Shown: one piece after another, positions 1 through 9,499 of the stretch
Layout: the number at the start of each line of letters is the position of its first letter
How positions within the stretch are numbered: position 1 is the stretch's first letter
From: Rhodococcus qingshengii
GTDB lineage: Bacteria; Actinomycetota; Actinomycetes; Mycobacteriales; Mycobacteriaceae
DNA length: 64,000 nucleotides
Assembly: GCF_021025955.1 (NCBI RefSeq)
Contig: NZ_JAJNCL010000005.1
Span: 310,001-374,000, forward strand
Direction of reading: 5' to 3'
The notes under the pieces: generated by a model
The model's input: only the letters and a program-made list of their open reading frames with translations
Told to the model about the DNA's origin: nothing
Databases searched by the model: none
Made by a program: the position numbers and the translations under genes

Positions 1-6
1 GCATCG

Positions 7-1434
7 ATGCAGGATTTGTTCGACAACAACGACATGACCGGTCTGGCCGAAGCAATCAAGAGCGGCGGCGTCTCCGCCAAGGAAGTCCTCGAGTTCAGCC
101 TGGAGAGGCTCGGCGAGCGCAACCCTGCAGTCAACGCAGTGATCAGTGAGCGGCGCGAGGAAGCGCGGAACGAGGTATCAGGCGGCCTGCCGGAAGGTCC
201 ACTGCATGGCGTCCCGTTCGTGATCAAAGACCTCGGCATGGACGTCGCAGGATTGCCGAGCACCAATGGATCTCGATTGTTCGCCGACGCTGTGGCAGAA
301 AAAGATTCGACGCTCGTCGAGCGCTACCGTCAGGCTGGTCTGGTTGTCATCGGCAAGACGAACACCCCGGAGTTCGGCAAGAACGCGAGTACCGAACCTG
401 CGCTGTTCGGGCCCACCCGCAACCCGTATGCACTTGATCGTTCGCCCGGTGGATCTTCGGGTGGCACCGCTGTAGCTGTTGCCGTCGGGATCGTGCCAGG
501 CGGACATGCCAGCGACGGTGGTGGATCGATCCGTATTCCCGCGTCTGCCTGCGGCTTGGTAGGCCTCAAGCCAAGCCGCGGACGCACTCCGACGGCACCG
601 GCGCGCACGCTCTTCTCGTCGCCGATGAGTGTTCATCACGCGCTCACCCGAAGTGTCCGCGACACTGCGCTGCTTCTCGATCTCTCCGCCGGACCGACTG
701 TGGGCGATCCTTACGTGATCCTGGCGCCGAAGCGGCCGTACGTCGAGGAAGTGGGTGCGGATCCCGGGCGGTTGCGGATTGGTCTGAGCAACGTGCTGCC
801 GGACGGCACTCCGGTTGATCCGGAGTGTGCGGCCGTCACAACCAGTGTCGCCGGCTTGCTCGAAGAACTCGGTCACGATGTCACCGAGGGTGCCCCGAAC
901 TTTCCGCTCGATGCGCTTACTGCCGGCCTCTCCGTGTTGATGGGTGTTCCGATGACGATCGAGGTCGACGAACGACTCGAGGTCCTGAACCGCGCAATCC
1001 GCGACGACGACCTCGAGCCGATGGCCCGGATGATCTACGACCGCGCGAAGTCCGAAACTGCGACGAACGTCGTCACAGCGTTGCAGGAACTCGAGCGGGC
1101 AGCCCAGGTGATCGGTGCGTTCTTTGTCGATCACGACCTGTTGCTGACGCCGACGATGGCTCGGCCGGCAGCTCCGCTCGGTCTGCTCGATACGGCAAAT
1201 CCCATGTCGATCTGGGAACACTCGGCCGGATACAGCGGTTTGACCAGTCCGTTCAACAGTTCCGGTCAGCCTGCGATTTCCTTGCCGATGGGGCACGACT
1301 CGGCCGGTGTGCCCGTCGGCGTGCAGTTGGTCGGCGCGTTCGGCCGTGAAGATTTGCTGATACAGGTGGCCTCGCAGCTCGAAACGGCCCGTCCGTGGTC
1401 CATTGCGCCGGTGTGGCCGCCGGTCCCGGTGTAG
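7..1434 (+). CDS. Amidase (amidase signature family)
   Basis: 475 codons read from the ATG at 7. The start sits at the window edge, so a start further upstream cannot be excluded. The Ser-cisSer-Lys triad of the amidase signature family is visible: Lys74 in GVPFVIKDL, Ser150 in SPGGSSGG and nucleophile Ser174 in [10 protein letters not shown]. Such enzymes are cytosolic hydrolases of carboxylic amides; the substrate cannot be read from sequence. It converges on the exonuclease gene, with about 30 bp between the two stops. It may contribute to amide or peptide nitrogen use beside the peptide operon on the other strand, but nothing couples them directly. Confidence 0.9.
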   Translation: MQDLFDNNDMTGLAEAIKSGGVSAKEVLEFSLERLGERNPAVNAVISERREEARNEVSGGLPEGPLHGVPFVIKDLGMDVAGLPSTNGSRLFADAVAEKDSTLVERYRQAGLVVIGKTNTPEFGKNASTEPALFGPTRNPYALDRSPGGSSGGTAVAVAVGIVPGGHASDGGGSIRIPASACGLVGLKPSRGRTPTAPARTLFSSPMSVHHALTRSVRDTALLLDLSAGPTVGDPYVILAPKRPYVEEVGADPGRLRIGLSNVLPDGTPVDPECAAVTTSVAGLLEELGHDVTEGAPNFPLDALTAGLSVLMGVPMTIEVDERLEVLNRAIRDDDLEPMARMIYDRAKSETATNVVTALQELERAAQVIGAFFVDHDLLLTPTMARPAAPLGLLDTANPMSIWEHSAGYSGLTSPFNSSGQPAISLPMGHDSAGVPVGVQLVGAFGREDLLIQVASQLETARPWSIAPVWPPVPV

Positions 1435-1465
1435 TCGCTCTCGGTTGTTCGAGCCGGGGAGGGCG

Positions 1466-2146
1466 TCAGGCGATGATGCGAATCGGCCACTGGCCGTTCA
1501 CATCTGCCACGTCTCTCCCCTGGCTGAGAAGATACTGGGCGAAATCACGCTGGCGCTCGGCGTGCCAATCGGCCTGATCGACCATGAGATCGAGCCCCAG
1601 GATGTCAGGGAACCGCACGGCCAGCTCGCGGGCCAACGCTGCCGCTGCTTTGGCATCGGCCTCAGCCTCGTGGGCCGACTCGAGGGAAATCCCGTAGTGC
1701 TCGCACACGGCCGCGAGCGTTCGTTTTCCCTTGCGGAAGGTGTCCATGGCGCGATCGATCACGTACGGATCGATGACCAACCCCGGAACGAAGGCGGGCT
1801 TGCCGATGCGCAGACCCTCGGCATGCATGACCGTCAGATCATAGGACGCGTTGAACGCCACGACAGCGTGATCGCGCGCCCAGGAATTGTGCAGAGCCTC
1901 ACGGATCTCTTCGTAGCCCTCGGAGTAGTTCTGGCCGTGTTGCGCCGCGAACTCGGTGCTGATGCCGTGAATGGCCGAGGCGCCGGCGGGGATGTCGACG
2001 CCGGGATCGAGTAGCCACGTGCGTGTTTCGACACTCGAACCGTCGATCACCGCGACGCAAGCACTGACGATACGAGCGGTCGACGGATCTCGTCCCGTGG
2101 TTTCGAGGTCGAACGCGCAGATCGGGCGATCGGACCAGCTACTCAT
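1466..2146 (-). CDS. DEDDh 3'-5' exonuclease (DnaQ/PolIII epsilon-like)
   Basis: About 226 aa from the ATG at 2146, preferred over upstream ATGs because a GAAAGG ribosome-binding sequence precedes it. DEDDh motifs are visible: Exo I FDLETTG with Asp13 and Glu15, Exo II in AFNASYDLTVMHAE, and Exo III in the HEAEADAKAAA stretch. These residues bind the two catalytic metals. Family members remove nucleotides from DNA or RNA 3' ends. The protein is a stand-alone exonuclease domain, so it may serve in repair or nucleic-acid turnover rather than as the replicative proofreading subunit. Confidence 0.88.
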   Translation of the reverse strand: MSSWSDRPICAFDLETTGRDPSTARIVSACVAVIDGSSVETRTWLLDPGVDIPAGASAIHGISTEFAAQHGQNYSEGYEEIREALHNSWARDHAVVAFNASYDLTVMHAEGLRIGKPAFVPGLVIDPYVIDRAMDTFRKGKRTLAAVCEHYGISLESAHEAEADAKAAAALARELAVRFPDILGLDLMVDQADWHAERQRDFAQYLLSQGRDVADVNGQWPIRIIA

Positions 2147-2218
2147 CGGGGGCCTTTCGGTGCGGTACATCATGTCCGAATCACTATGCACCGCCCTACC
2201 GACACAAACGACAAACAG

Positions 2219-2247
2219 TCACCTCCGCCGGGTGAAGGCGGAGGTGA
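2219..2247 (-). terminator. Rho-independent-type terminator of the peptide/racemase operon
   Basis: A perfect 11-bp inverted repeat (TCACCTCCGCC / GGCGGAGGTGA) around a 7-nt loop lies about 20 bp beyond the racemase stop. On the minus strand it is followed by a T-rich stretch (CTGTTTGTCGTTTGTG). It marks the 3' end of the long minus-strand operon. Confidence 0.75.
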
Positions 2248-2269
2248 CTGCAGCTGACGCAGTGGAAAA

Positions 2270-3403
2270 CTACAGAATTTCGGTTCCGACGGTGAAGCGC
2301 TCCATGACGTCCTCACGCGGAGTCACACCGAAGCCCGGTCCCTGGGGCACAGCGATGTGGCCGTCCTCGATGACAAACGGTTCGGTGATGTCTTCCTTGT
2401 AGAAGCGATCGGACGCCGAGATGTCACCCGGAAGCGTGAAACCGTCCAACGCCGCGAGAGCTGCGTTGGCGGCGCGGCCGATTCCGGTCTCGAGCATTCC
2501 GCCGCACCACACAGCAATACCGTGCGCCGAGGCAAGATCGTGGATTCGCTTGGCTTCCAGGTATCCACCGACACGGCTCGGCTTGATGTTGATGACCGAA
2601 GCGGCGCCGAGCGTGATGGCGTCCGCCGCATCCTTGGCCGACTCGACCGACTCGTCGAGGCAGATCGGAGTCGAGAGGGACTGGGCAAGCTTGGCGTGCT
2701 GCACCAAATCGTCCTCGGCCAGCGGCTGTTCGATGAGGAGCAGTGCAAATTCGTCCAGGCGACGCAGCAGCTGCGCGTCGACAAGTGTGTACGCGGCATT
2801 CGCGTCGACCTGCAAGGGGACGTCGTAGCCGAACTCCTTGCGCACTGCTGCGACAGGTTCGATGTCCCAGCCCGGCTTGATCTTCAGCTTGATTCGCACG
2901 TAACCCTGCGACAGGTAATTGCCAACGGTCTCGAGCAACTGCGGAATGCTGTCCTGAATACCGACGGATACACCGGACGGAACCCGCGTGCGAGTGGCAC
3001 CGAGGTACCGAGCGAACGACTGTCCGCGAGCGCGCAGTTCAGCATCGAGAATTGCCATTTCGATAGCCGACTTCGACATCTGGTGACCCACGATGTGGTG
3101 AAGTACGCTGCCGACAGTCTCGGCGGTGAGCGGTTGATCCGACTGCGACTTACGTAGCGTCGGAACGAGATACTCGCGAAGCATCGCCCGCGCACCAGCT
3201 GTGTATTCGGAGTTGTAGTACGGATCGCTCAGCGAGCCGCACTCGCCCCAGCCGACAGTCTCCACCGGACCGTTGGGGCCGTCGGTGGTGCCGCTCACCT
3301 TCAAGACGAGGGTGTTGCGCTCGAGCTGGGTGCTGAATGACGTGGTGAAGGGGGAGACGAGAGGGATGCGCAGTTCGCGCAATTCGACGGACTCAATGTG
3401 CAT
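2270..3403 (-). CDS. N-succinylamino acid racemase / o-succinylbenzoate synthase family (enolase superfamily)
   Basis: 377 aa. All active-site residues of the NSAR/OSBS subgroup are present: the KxK pair ending at Lys174 in IKLKIKPG, metal ligands Asp200 (VDANAAY), Glu225 (LIEQPL) and Asp250 (CLDESV), and the opposing Lys274 in INIKPSRVGG. Members racemize N-succinyl or N-acyl amino acids, and some also make o-succinylbenzoate for menaquinone. Here the gene follows a GNAT acyltransferase (11-bp overlap) and an M20 deacylase in a peptide-transport operon with no menaquinone genes. That context favours N-succinylamino acid racemization in D-amino acid use over MenC function. Confidence 0.9.
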   Translation of the reverse strand: MHIESVELRELRIPLVSPFTTSFSTQLERNTLVLKVSGTTDGPNGPVETVGWGECGSLSDPYYNSEYTAGARAMLREYLVPTLRKSQSDQPLTAETVGSVLHHIVGHQMSKSAIEMAILDAELRARGQSFARYLGATRTRVPSGVSVGIQDSIPQLLETVGNYLSQGYVRIKLKIKPGWDIEPVAAVRKEFGYDVPLQVDANAAYTLVDAQLLRRLDEFALLLIEQPLAEDDLVQHAKLAQSLSTPICLDESVESAKDAADAITLGAASVINIKPSRVGGYLEAKRIHDLASAHGIAVWCGGMLETGIGRAANAALAALDGFTLPGDISASDRFYKEDITEPFVIEDGHIAVPQGPGFGVTPREDVMERFTVGTEIL

Positions 3404-4214
3404 GGACTTGCTCTTCTCCGGTTGTCTCGCAGATTTTCGTGAACATGTAATAGCCGCTGGGGTCGAAGCCGGTCGATTGCCATTCTTTCGAGGCGATCAG
3501 TGGTTCGAGGTACTCGCGAAGCGCGTGTCGCCAGGCAAAGGCAGAGGCGCGGTCGACTGTTCTCAGATGCTCTATGTCTCTGGGTATTCCGACTGCGATA
3601 TCGATGCAGTCGGGTGGGATCGGGAGCATTCGAGGCGTACCGTCTTCGGTGGGTCGAAGCACCTTGAATGTATCATTCACGGCCACAGCAGAACTCGGAG
3701 ATTCATCGACGCCGAGATCCCAACTTACGAGCATTCGATCGCTGGCGTCGCCTGCGTTGATGCCGTCTGCCATCGACCCGTAGAAATCCGGATTGTATTC
3801 GGTCGGTGCGGCACCGAGACGCTGAATGTTGAAATATGCATTTCGTGCGACCAGTGGATCGAAGGTCCACCGGATCGTCCTGACACCGCGCTCGATGCAC
3901 CAGTCTCGCTGATGATGCTTGAGGGCGCGGCCGATTCCCTTGCCTGCGTGTCCCGGTAGTACTCCGGCGATGTGTGAGTGTAGAACCTCGCCGAGAGGCT
4001 CGACGAAGAATCCGACACAACCACCGATCATTTCGCCTTCGGAAAAGGCTCCCACCACGTAGTGACCACCGTGATGAAGCGCAACCAACATCGCCGTGCC
4101 GAAATGAGCCGGTCCGGGACTGGTGGCCCAGATCTCATCGAAAACGGCGGATAGATCGGCTATTTCGCGATTGTCGACCAGTTCTCGAAACTCAACCGCT
4201 TTGCTTTTCGACAC
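3393..4214 (-). CDS. GNAT N-acyltransferase (probable amino acid N-succinyltransferase)
   Basis: About 273 aa from GTG 4214, which has an AAGGGGG ribosome-binding sequence. The longer reading frame runs back into the M20 gene and is unlikely to be used. The acyl-CoA-binding motif A of GNAT proteins is seen in GHAGKGIGRAL. The gene overlaps the M20 gene by 23 bp and the racemase by 11 bp, so the three are probably translationally coupled. In the Geobacillus kaustophilus pathway a GNAT enzyme succinylates D-amino acids before NSAR racemizes them. That role is inferred here from gene order, not from specificity residues. Confidence 0.8.
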   Translation of the reverse strand: MSKSKAVEFRELVDNREIADLSAVFDEIWATSPGPAHFGTAMLVALHHGGHYVVGAFSEGEMIGGCVGFFVEPLGEVLHSHIAGVLPGHAGKGIGRALKHHQRDWCIERGVRTIRWTFDPLVARNAYFNIQRLGAAPTEYNPDFYGSMADGINAGDASDRMLVSWDLGVDESPSSAVAVNDTFKVLRPTEDGTPRMLPIPPDCIDIAVGIPRDIEHLRTVDRASAFAWRHALREYLEPLIASKEWQSTGFDPSGYYMFTKICETTGEEQVHAH

Positions 4215-5355
4215 GAGGGCCCCCTTCAGACGTGATCGAACGAATAAGGCCCGCAACCAACGCCGTTCGCGGGGCGATAGCGGACACGAGCGCATGCTCG
4301 GTCTCGGCGTGTGCACCGCCGCCGACGCCACCGAGGCCGTCGAGGGTGGGGATGCCGATGCCGGCAGTGAAGTTTCCGTCCGAGGCTCCGCCGACGGCGA
4401 GGCCGACGGGAGGAGTCAGATCATGCTCGAGCGCAACACGTTCCGCCAAGGCAAGCAACGGTGCGGACATCGCTGCTTCGAGGGGAGGCCGGTTGACACC
4501 ACCCGAGACCGTTACTACGGCTTCGGGGTGGATTGCCTGCAGGGCTCGGATATTCGAATCGACCCGCTCCTGCTCGGCTGCGCTGGTTGCGCGCACGTCC
4601 ACGTCGACAAATGCTTCTGCCGGAACCGTGTTGGTGGTGGTTCCGGCCGAAATGACGGTCGGCGTGACGGTGGTTGCCTGCGCGGGAGAGGACAAGTCGT
4701 TGATCGCGATCACGAGACGAGCCAGTTCGACTGCCGAGTTGATGCCCTTTTCCGGTTCCAACCCGGCATGCGCAGCGCGGCCGGCAACATGGATCCGATA
4801 CAGCGACACTCCCTTGCGGACGGTCTTGAGTTCACCGCCGTCGCCGCCGGCCTCGAGGACGAGCACCGCGCCCGCAGCAAGTTCCTCGATGAGGGACCGC
4901 GACGTGGGTGAACCGATTTCCTCGTCACCGGTCACGAGGAGTGTGATTCCGTCGAGTGCATCATCTCCGTGCAACTCTCGGACGATGGCGAGGGCGTGGA
5001 TTGCCTGAACGACACCAAGTTTCATGTCGAGGCCACCCGGACCTCGAAGTGCTCCGTCGGTGACGGCTGCGGGCAGGCGCGTCAGGGTGCCGATCGGCCA
5101 CACGGTGTCGTGGTGACCGAGCAGCATCAGCCGCGTCGGTGAGCTGCCGAAACGGGTCAGCAGATGGGTTCGGCCTTCCCTCACTATCGACTCCGGTGTA
5201 ACGCCGAGTCGTTCGTGGACAAGGTCTGATGTCCATTTCGCGCTACGGGCAACAGCTTCGAGATCGTGGGACGGCGACTCGACTTCGATGAGAGCGATGG
5301 CGTCCTCGAGGATTTGAGGAAGTTGGCGCTCGGCCAGATCGCGGAGAACGGTCAT
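4192..5355 (-). CDS. M20 family metallopeptidase (probable N-succinyl/acyl-L-amino acid hydrolase)
   Basis: 387 aa from ATG 5355, whose ATGA overlaps the stop of the upstream fusion hydrolase. M20 metal ligands are visible: His81-x-Asp83 in GHHDTV, Asp110 in GGLDMKLG, Glu145/Glu146 in TGDEEIGS, and a late His in the GAHAETEHA region. The GHHDTVWPxGTL and GGLDMKxG patterns are typical of the glutamate carboxypeptidase/ArgE-like branch. In an NSAR pathway such an enzyme releases the free L-amino acid from its N-succinyl derivative, making the conversion irreversible. A carboxypeptidase or dipeptidase role on imported peptides is the alternative. Confidence 0.88.
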   Translation of the reverse strand: MTVLRDLAERQLPQILEDAIALIEVESPSHDLEAVARSAKWTSDLVHERLGVTPESIVREGRTHLLTRFGSSPTRLMLLGHHDTVWPIGTLTRLPAAVTDGALRGPGGLDMKLGVVQAIHALAIVRELHGDDALDGITLLVTGDEEIGSPTSRSLIEELAAGAVLVLEAGGDGGELKTVRKGVSLYRIHVAGRAAHAGLEPEKGINSAVELARLVIAINDLSSPAQATTVTPTVISAGTTTNTVPAEAFVDVDVRATSAAEQERVDSNIRALQAIHPEAVVTVSGGVNRPPLEAAMSAPLLALAERVALEHDLTPPVGLAVGGASDGNFTAGIGIPTLDGLGGVGGGAHAETEHALVSAIAPRTALVAGLIRSITSEGGPRVEKQSG

Positions 5356-8300
5356 CGGTTGTTCACTCGCGGATATGCGCGGCTTCCGACGTGTAACAAT
5401 TGTGTACTCCCGTTGTCGGAGAAAGTGATCCGGATCCAACCCGCTGCTTGAGGTAGTTGGGTCGTGAATACTCCAGGGTGAACTTCGATCAAGCTGAGAG
5501 AGACGGACTCTGCCGTTTCGGCGTTGAGCGAAGGATCGATGTGATCGGTGCGGCGGGCGGTCAGGGAACTGCCGGTCCGTTCCAGGACGAAATCGGCGGC
5601 AGCATCGCGGTACAGACCGCACAGCGCATCGAGTTCCTCGGGCGAGGACGTGTTGCGGGTGTGGGGGTCACCAGGTGAGAATGCCGGTGTCACGGCGACG
5701 CCGCTGATGGAACCGAACACTTCAGCCAGAAGATCGCCCGAGAGAGCGTCCATCGCTCCGCCGTTGGCCATCAGGACTACCGCTATGCCGCACGACGGGA
5801 CCACCCGCAAGAACGACTGCTGGCCGAGAGTTCCGCCGTTGTGGCCGTGCGCCACTACCCCGCCCCAATTGTGCAGCAGCCACGTAGTTCCCATCACGTC
5901 TGCAGACGACACGTCACTGATCTGGCGGCGTTCCTCGAGCATCGCCAGGTGAGTGGAACGCTGAAGCAGCACCGGATTCTCGCGCATCGAATCTTGCGCG
6001 AACAGGAGTAGATCTTCGGCTGTGCTGTTGATGAGGCCAGCGGGGCCCATCGAACGAGGGATGAGGAATTGTGGTGTCTGCTCTAGATTTTCGGCGCCGC
6101 CGACGTGTCCGACCGCGGCGCGGTGCAGTGCCGTCTCCTCGGGCAGAGTCGTGGTTTTGGTCAGGCCGAGCGGCTCGATGATCCGCTCGCGCAGAACTGC
6201 GTCCCAACTCTTACCTCGGAGAACCTCGATGATTCGTCCGGCGATGACGAAGCCGGTGTTGCAGTAGGACCAATCGGTGCCGGGGGCGAAGAGTTGCACC
6301 GTCGATGACAGGGCTGCGACGTATCGCTCGACGCAGTCGTCGCCGCGTCCGCCGTCGATGAAGACGTCACCGTCGATGCCACTGGTATGAGTCAACAGGT
6401 GGCGTGTCGTGACCGTTTCGGTGGCTATCGTGTCGGCAACCGCGAAGTCCGGCAGTATGTTCCGGACAGGCGAGTCGAGGTCCAGCAGCCCTTCTTCGAC
6501 GAGTTGCATGATCAGGGTGGCCGTCCAGACTTTGCTGATCGAACCCATCTGGAACAACGTGTCGGGAGTGGCCGCGACACCGGTGCGGGTACTGACGACA
6601 CCGGACGTGACCACGGTGCGGTCGAAACCGCTGCGGGTAGTGGTCAGAATTCCCAGCGAGGCACCGGGAACCCCGTACTTCGCGCTCAGGGTGTCGAGTC
6701 GGTACTGCCAGTAGTCGGGATCGACCGTGGTCAGTGTCGGCGTAGGCGAGAGATGACGTTCGATCCAGTCGACGAGGCGAGTGCTGTAATCCAGACGGTG
6801 GGAGGGCCGACCCGTCAACACAAAGGCATGCGACGCGTCCGGGAAGACCACCAGCTCGGTCGGGGTGCCGGCCAAACGCAGTCCACCGAACCACTGTTCT
6901 GCCTGGTTGACCGGGCAGCGGACGTCGCTACCGCCGTGAAGTATCAGGGTCGGTGTCGTCACCTGGGAGACTCGCCCCAGCGGCGAAAGTTCCTGCACCC
7001 GAGATGACTGCGGGTCGAATTCGACCGTCTGCAGCAAGATGCCCTCGTCCGACGGGCCCGCCGTGTTCGCAATGTCGCAGACAAGGCCACCGGCGACTGC
7101 GACGGCAAACCGATCGGTGACGGACGTCAGGGCGCACGTCATGAAACCGCCGTAGCTGTAGCCCGTGAGCACCAGTTGCTTCGGATCGGCCATCCCCTCG
7201 GCGACAAGGGTTTCGACCGGTTCGAGCAGGTCGGCGCGATCCGCCTCACCCCAACCGTCACGCACACCGTCGAAGAACTCGTTGCCGTAGCCGTCGCTTC
7301 CGCGCGGATTGATCATCAAGACCGTGTATCCGAGCGCGACTAGTTCCGCGTGGTACGCGTGCATCGGGGTGGGCGTACCGGTCCAGGCATTGTGTGGTCC
7401 GCCGTGGACGTCCAGAACCAGCGGACCGGCGCCCGTGACGTTCGGGTCACGCAGGATCCAACCCTGAACACGGGTGCCGTCGCTGATGTCGAACCAACGC
7501 TCGGAGGCGACTGGAAACGCGACGGCGGTTGTCAGTTCCGTGTTCAATTCGGTGACGGTTTCGACTGCGCGAGTCTCGAGGTCGATGACGGCGACCTCAC
7601 CGAAGGACGTCGCCGTTGCCAGCGTGACGACGGCCTTCCCGGACGTCAGGGCAAGACCGGAGACCACTGTCTGTTCTCCGGTGAGAAGTGTTGAGACGGA
7701 GCCTGATCCGAAATCGATCTTGTGCAGTTCGGTGGAGCCGTGGTTGCGGATGCAGAAGACGATGGCGCCGTCGGCGGTGAAACGCGGTGCGCCACCGGGA
7801 TAACCGGTCCCGCCAGGCATGACGTTTCGGTCGAGTTCGGATGTCAGACTGCGGTCTTCCACTCGCTGGTCGCGGTGCAGGACAAGAAGTTCGTTGTTGT
7901 GAATGATCGGCGTGTGCCAACCGACTGCTACGACGGCGTCGCCCGCAGGTGTCCACGCAAGTGGTCCGACGATGCCGCGTGCGTGCCCCAGCATCCGCGG
8001 AGCGGAAGCGAGATCCGTCAGCGATACGGTCCAGGCGGAACTCGCACGCGTCAGATCGGCGTCGCCGTCCATCGTCGCGGTGAAAGCAAGTTCGGTGCCG
8101 TCGGGACTGTACGCGGGATGCGAAGCGTCCCAATCGCCGTCCGTCAGTTGCCGAAGCGAGCCGGCGGCCAGATCGAACTCGAACAAGTGCGCCCGAACGC
8201 TGCCCCGGACACCGGATCCGTCGACCTTGTAGTTGAGGCGTTTCGCCACCAAGAGGTGTGACGATCCGGCGGCAGTGCGGTCGACCGGGGCACTGAAGGC

Positions 8301-8711
8301 GATTCGAGCACCGTCGGGAGAGAACACCGGTGCCCCAGCACCGAGCGGGAGTTGTTCCGCGGTGGTCATCTGAACGGCGGGTCCGCCGGTGGCATCGACC
8401 TTCCACAGTTGCTGTGTGCCCGAGGAATCCGGCCGAACGAAGACCAACAGCGTGGAAACGGGATGCCAAGCCGGCGAGGTGTCGGCAGGTCCCGCGGTGA
8501 GCTGTAGTTGCGGGGAAGCCAACCAGATCGAGTGCTCGTTGGTATCCGCGGCCGGATTCGCTTCGGTACGTACGTATGCAATGCGTCCCGACGCCGATAC
8601 AGCGATGCTGGTCGGTGTAACCACGGACGCGTAATCCTGGATTCTCGCCGAACGACGTTCTTCGGCACGGGCTACGGCAGCGGGGGAGTCGAGAGTGGTC
8701 GGCGTTGTCAT
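5352..8711 (-). CDS. Fused S9 prolyl-oligopeptidase-like peptidase and serine beta-lactamase-like hydrolase
   Basis: 1119 aa containing two complete hydrolases. Residues about 1-400 form a TolB/WD-like propeller. Residues about 400-650 are an S9 alpha/beta-hydrolase with Ser519 (GYSYGGF), Asp596 (GGSDVRCP) and His628 (DASHAF). Residues about 665-1000 are a class C beta-lactamase/D-aminopeptidase-type domain with Ser724-x-x-Lys727 (SISK), Tyr816-x-Asn818 (YCN) and a late HNGG motif. A short beta-rich tail ends the protein. No signal peptide is seen, so it acts in the cytoplasm. ATGA overlaps join it to dppF upstream and the M20 gene downstream. Beta-lactamase-like partners of this type often cleave D-residue peptides; that specificity is inferred. 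Confidence 0.9.
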   Translation of the reverse strand: MTTPTTLDSPAAVARAEERRSARIQDYASVVTPTSIAVSASGRIAYVRTEANPAADTNEHSIWLASPQLQLTAGPADTSPAWHPVSTLLVFVRPDSSGTQQLWKVDATGGPAVQMTTAEQLPLGAGAPVFSPDGARIAFSAPVDRTAAGSSHLLVAKRLNYKVDGSGVRGSVRAHLFEFDLAAGSLRQLTDGDWDASHPAYSPDGTELAFTATMDGDADLTRASSAWTVSLTDLASAPRMLGHARGIVGPLAWTPAGDAVVAVGWHTPIIHNNELLVLHRDQRVEDRSLTSELDRNVMPGGTGYPGGAPRFTADGAIVFCIRNHGSTELHKIDFGSGSVSTLLTGEQTVVSGLALTSGKAVVTLATATSFGEVAVIDLETRAVETVTELNTELTTAVAFPVASERWFDISDGTRVQGWILRDPNVTGAGPLVLDVHGGPHNAWTGTPTPMHAYHAELVALGYTVLMINPRGSDGYGNEFFDGVRDGWGEADRADLLEPVETLVAEGMADPKQLVLTGYSYGGFMTCALTSVTDRFAVAVAGGLVCDIANTAGPSDEGILLQTVEFDPQSSRVQELSPLGRVSQVTTPTLILHGGSDVRCPVNQAEQWFGGLRLAGTPTELVVFPDASHAFVLTGRPSHRLDYSTRLVDWIERHLSPTPTLTTVDPDYWQYRLDTLSAKYGVPGASLGILTTTRSGFDRTVVTSGVVSTRTGVAATPDTLFQMGSISKVWTATLIMQLVEEGLLDLDSPVRNILPDFAVADTIATETVTTRHLLTHTSGIDGDVFIDGGRGDDCVERYVAALSSTVQLFAPGTDWSYCNTGFVIAGRIIEVLRGKSWDAVLRERIIEPLGLTKTTTLPEETALHRAAVGHVGGAENLEQTPQFLIPRSMGPAGLINSTAEDLLLFAQDSMRENPVLLQRSTHLAMLEERRQISDVSSADVMGTTWLLHNWGGVVAHGHNGGTLGQQSFLRVVPSCGIAVVLMANGGAMDALSGDLLAEVFGSISGVAVTPAFSPGDPHTRNTSSPEELDALCGLYRDAAADFVLERTGSSLTARRTDHIDPSLNAETAESVSLSLIEVHPGVFTTQLPQAAGWIRITFSDNGSTQLLHVGSRAYPRVNNR

Positions 8712-9499
8712 TGGAACATCGGCTCCCCGAATGTCGGGATCGCAGACAACAGCTTGGCCGTGTACGCCTCCTTGGGCGAATCGATCACGTCGAGAACCGG
8801 TCCGTGTTCGACGATCTCGCCGCCGAGCATGACTGCGACGTGATCGCAGACGTAGCGGATCACCGCCAGGTTGTGACTGACGAACAGAACCGTCAGACCC
8901 AGCTGCTTCTGCAGATCCACCAAGAGATTCAGGACGGCGCCCTGTACGGATACATCGAGGGCAGAGGTGATTTCGTCGGCAAGCAGGACCGCTGGTGCAG
9001 CAGCCAAGGCCCGCGCGAGAGCAACACGTTGGCGCTGACCACCCGACAACGACGACGGGTATTCGTGCGCCTTCTCCACCGGCAGTTGGACGGTGGTGAG
9101 GAGTCGAGCCACCTCGGCCGCGCGGTCACCGCGGCTGCGGCGAGCTTTGTCACGACGCTCGGTGGACCGCAGCGCCTCGGCCAAGGACTGGCCGATGGTC
9201 ATTCTCGGATCGAGGCACGAGTACGGATCTTGGAAGACCATCTGGATCCGGTGGCGCAGACGAGCCGTCGCGCCGCGGGCGTGAGCGACGTCCACGCCGT
9301 CGAGAAGGATCTGGCCCGAACTGGGTTCGGCCAGACCGACGGTTGCTCTCGCCAGCGTCGACTTTCCGGAACCCGATTCACCGACGAGGCCGACGACCGA
9401 TCCGGAGGGGATGTCGAGGTTGACGTTCTTGACGGCGTGGAATTTCTTGGAACCGTTTCCCAGATGAACATTGACGTCGCGAAATTCCAGCCTGCTCAT
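8708..9499 (-). CDS. dppF: Oligopeptide ABC transporter ATP-binding protein (DppF/OppF-like)
   Basis: 263 aa from ATG 9499, which overlaps the stop of the upstream fused gene as ATGA. Walker A is GESGSGKST, the signature is LSGGQRQR, and Walker B leads into LLADEITSALD. The Q-loop region MVFQDPYSCLDPRM is typical of the Dpp/Opp/Nik ATPases. It is the second ATPase of the transporter. The usual C-terminal oligopeptide-transporter extension is short. Its ATGA overlap with the downstream peptidase fusion ties import directly to cleavage. Confidence 0.9.
   Translation of the reverse strand: MSRLEFRDVNVHLGNGSKKFHAVKNVNLDIPSGSVVGLVGESGSGKSTLARATVGLAEPSSGQILLDGVDVAHARGATARLRHRIQMVFQDPYSCLDPRMTIGQSLAEALRSTERRDKARRSRGDRAAEVARLLTTVQLPVEKAHEYPSSLSGGQRQRVALARALAAAPAVLLADEITSALDVSVQGAVLNLLVDLQKQLGLTVLFVSHNLAVIRYVCDHVAVMLGGEIVEHGPVLDVIDSPKEAYTAKLLSAIPTFGEPMFQ

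Noticed and set aside
178-1296. Long minus-strand reading frame opposite the amidase gene
   Set aside because: Arg/His-rich translation with no recognisable domain; it is a high-GC shadow of the amidase, which has all its catalytic residues.
2270-3403. Assignment as the menaquinone gene menC
   Set aside because: The active site allows it, but there are no menaquinone genes nearby and the GNAT and M20 neighbours fit N-succinylamino acid racemization; kept as a secondary possibility.
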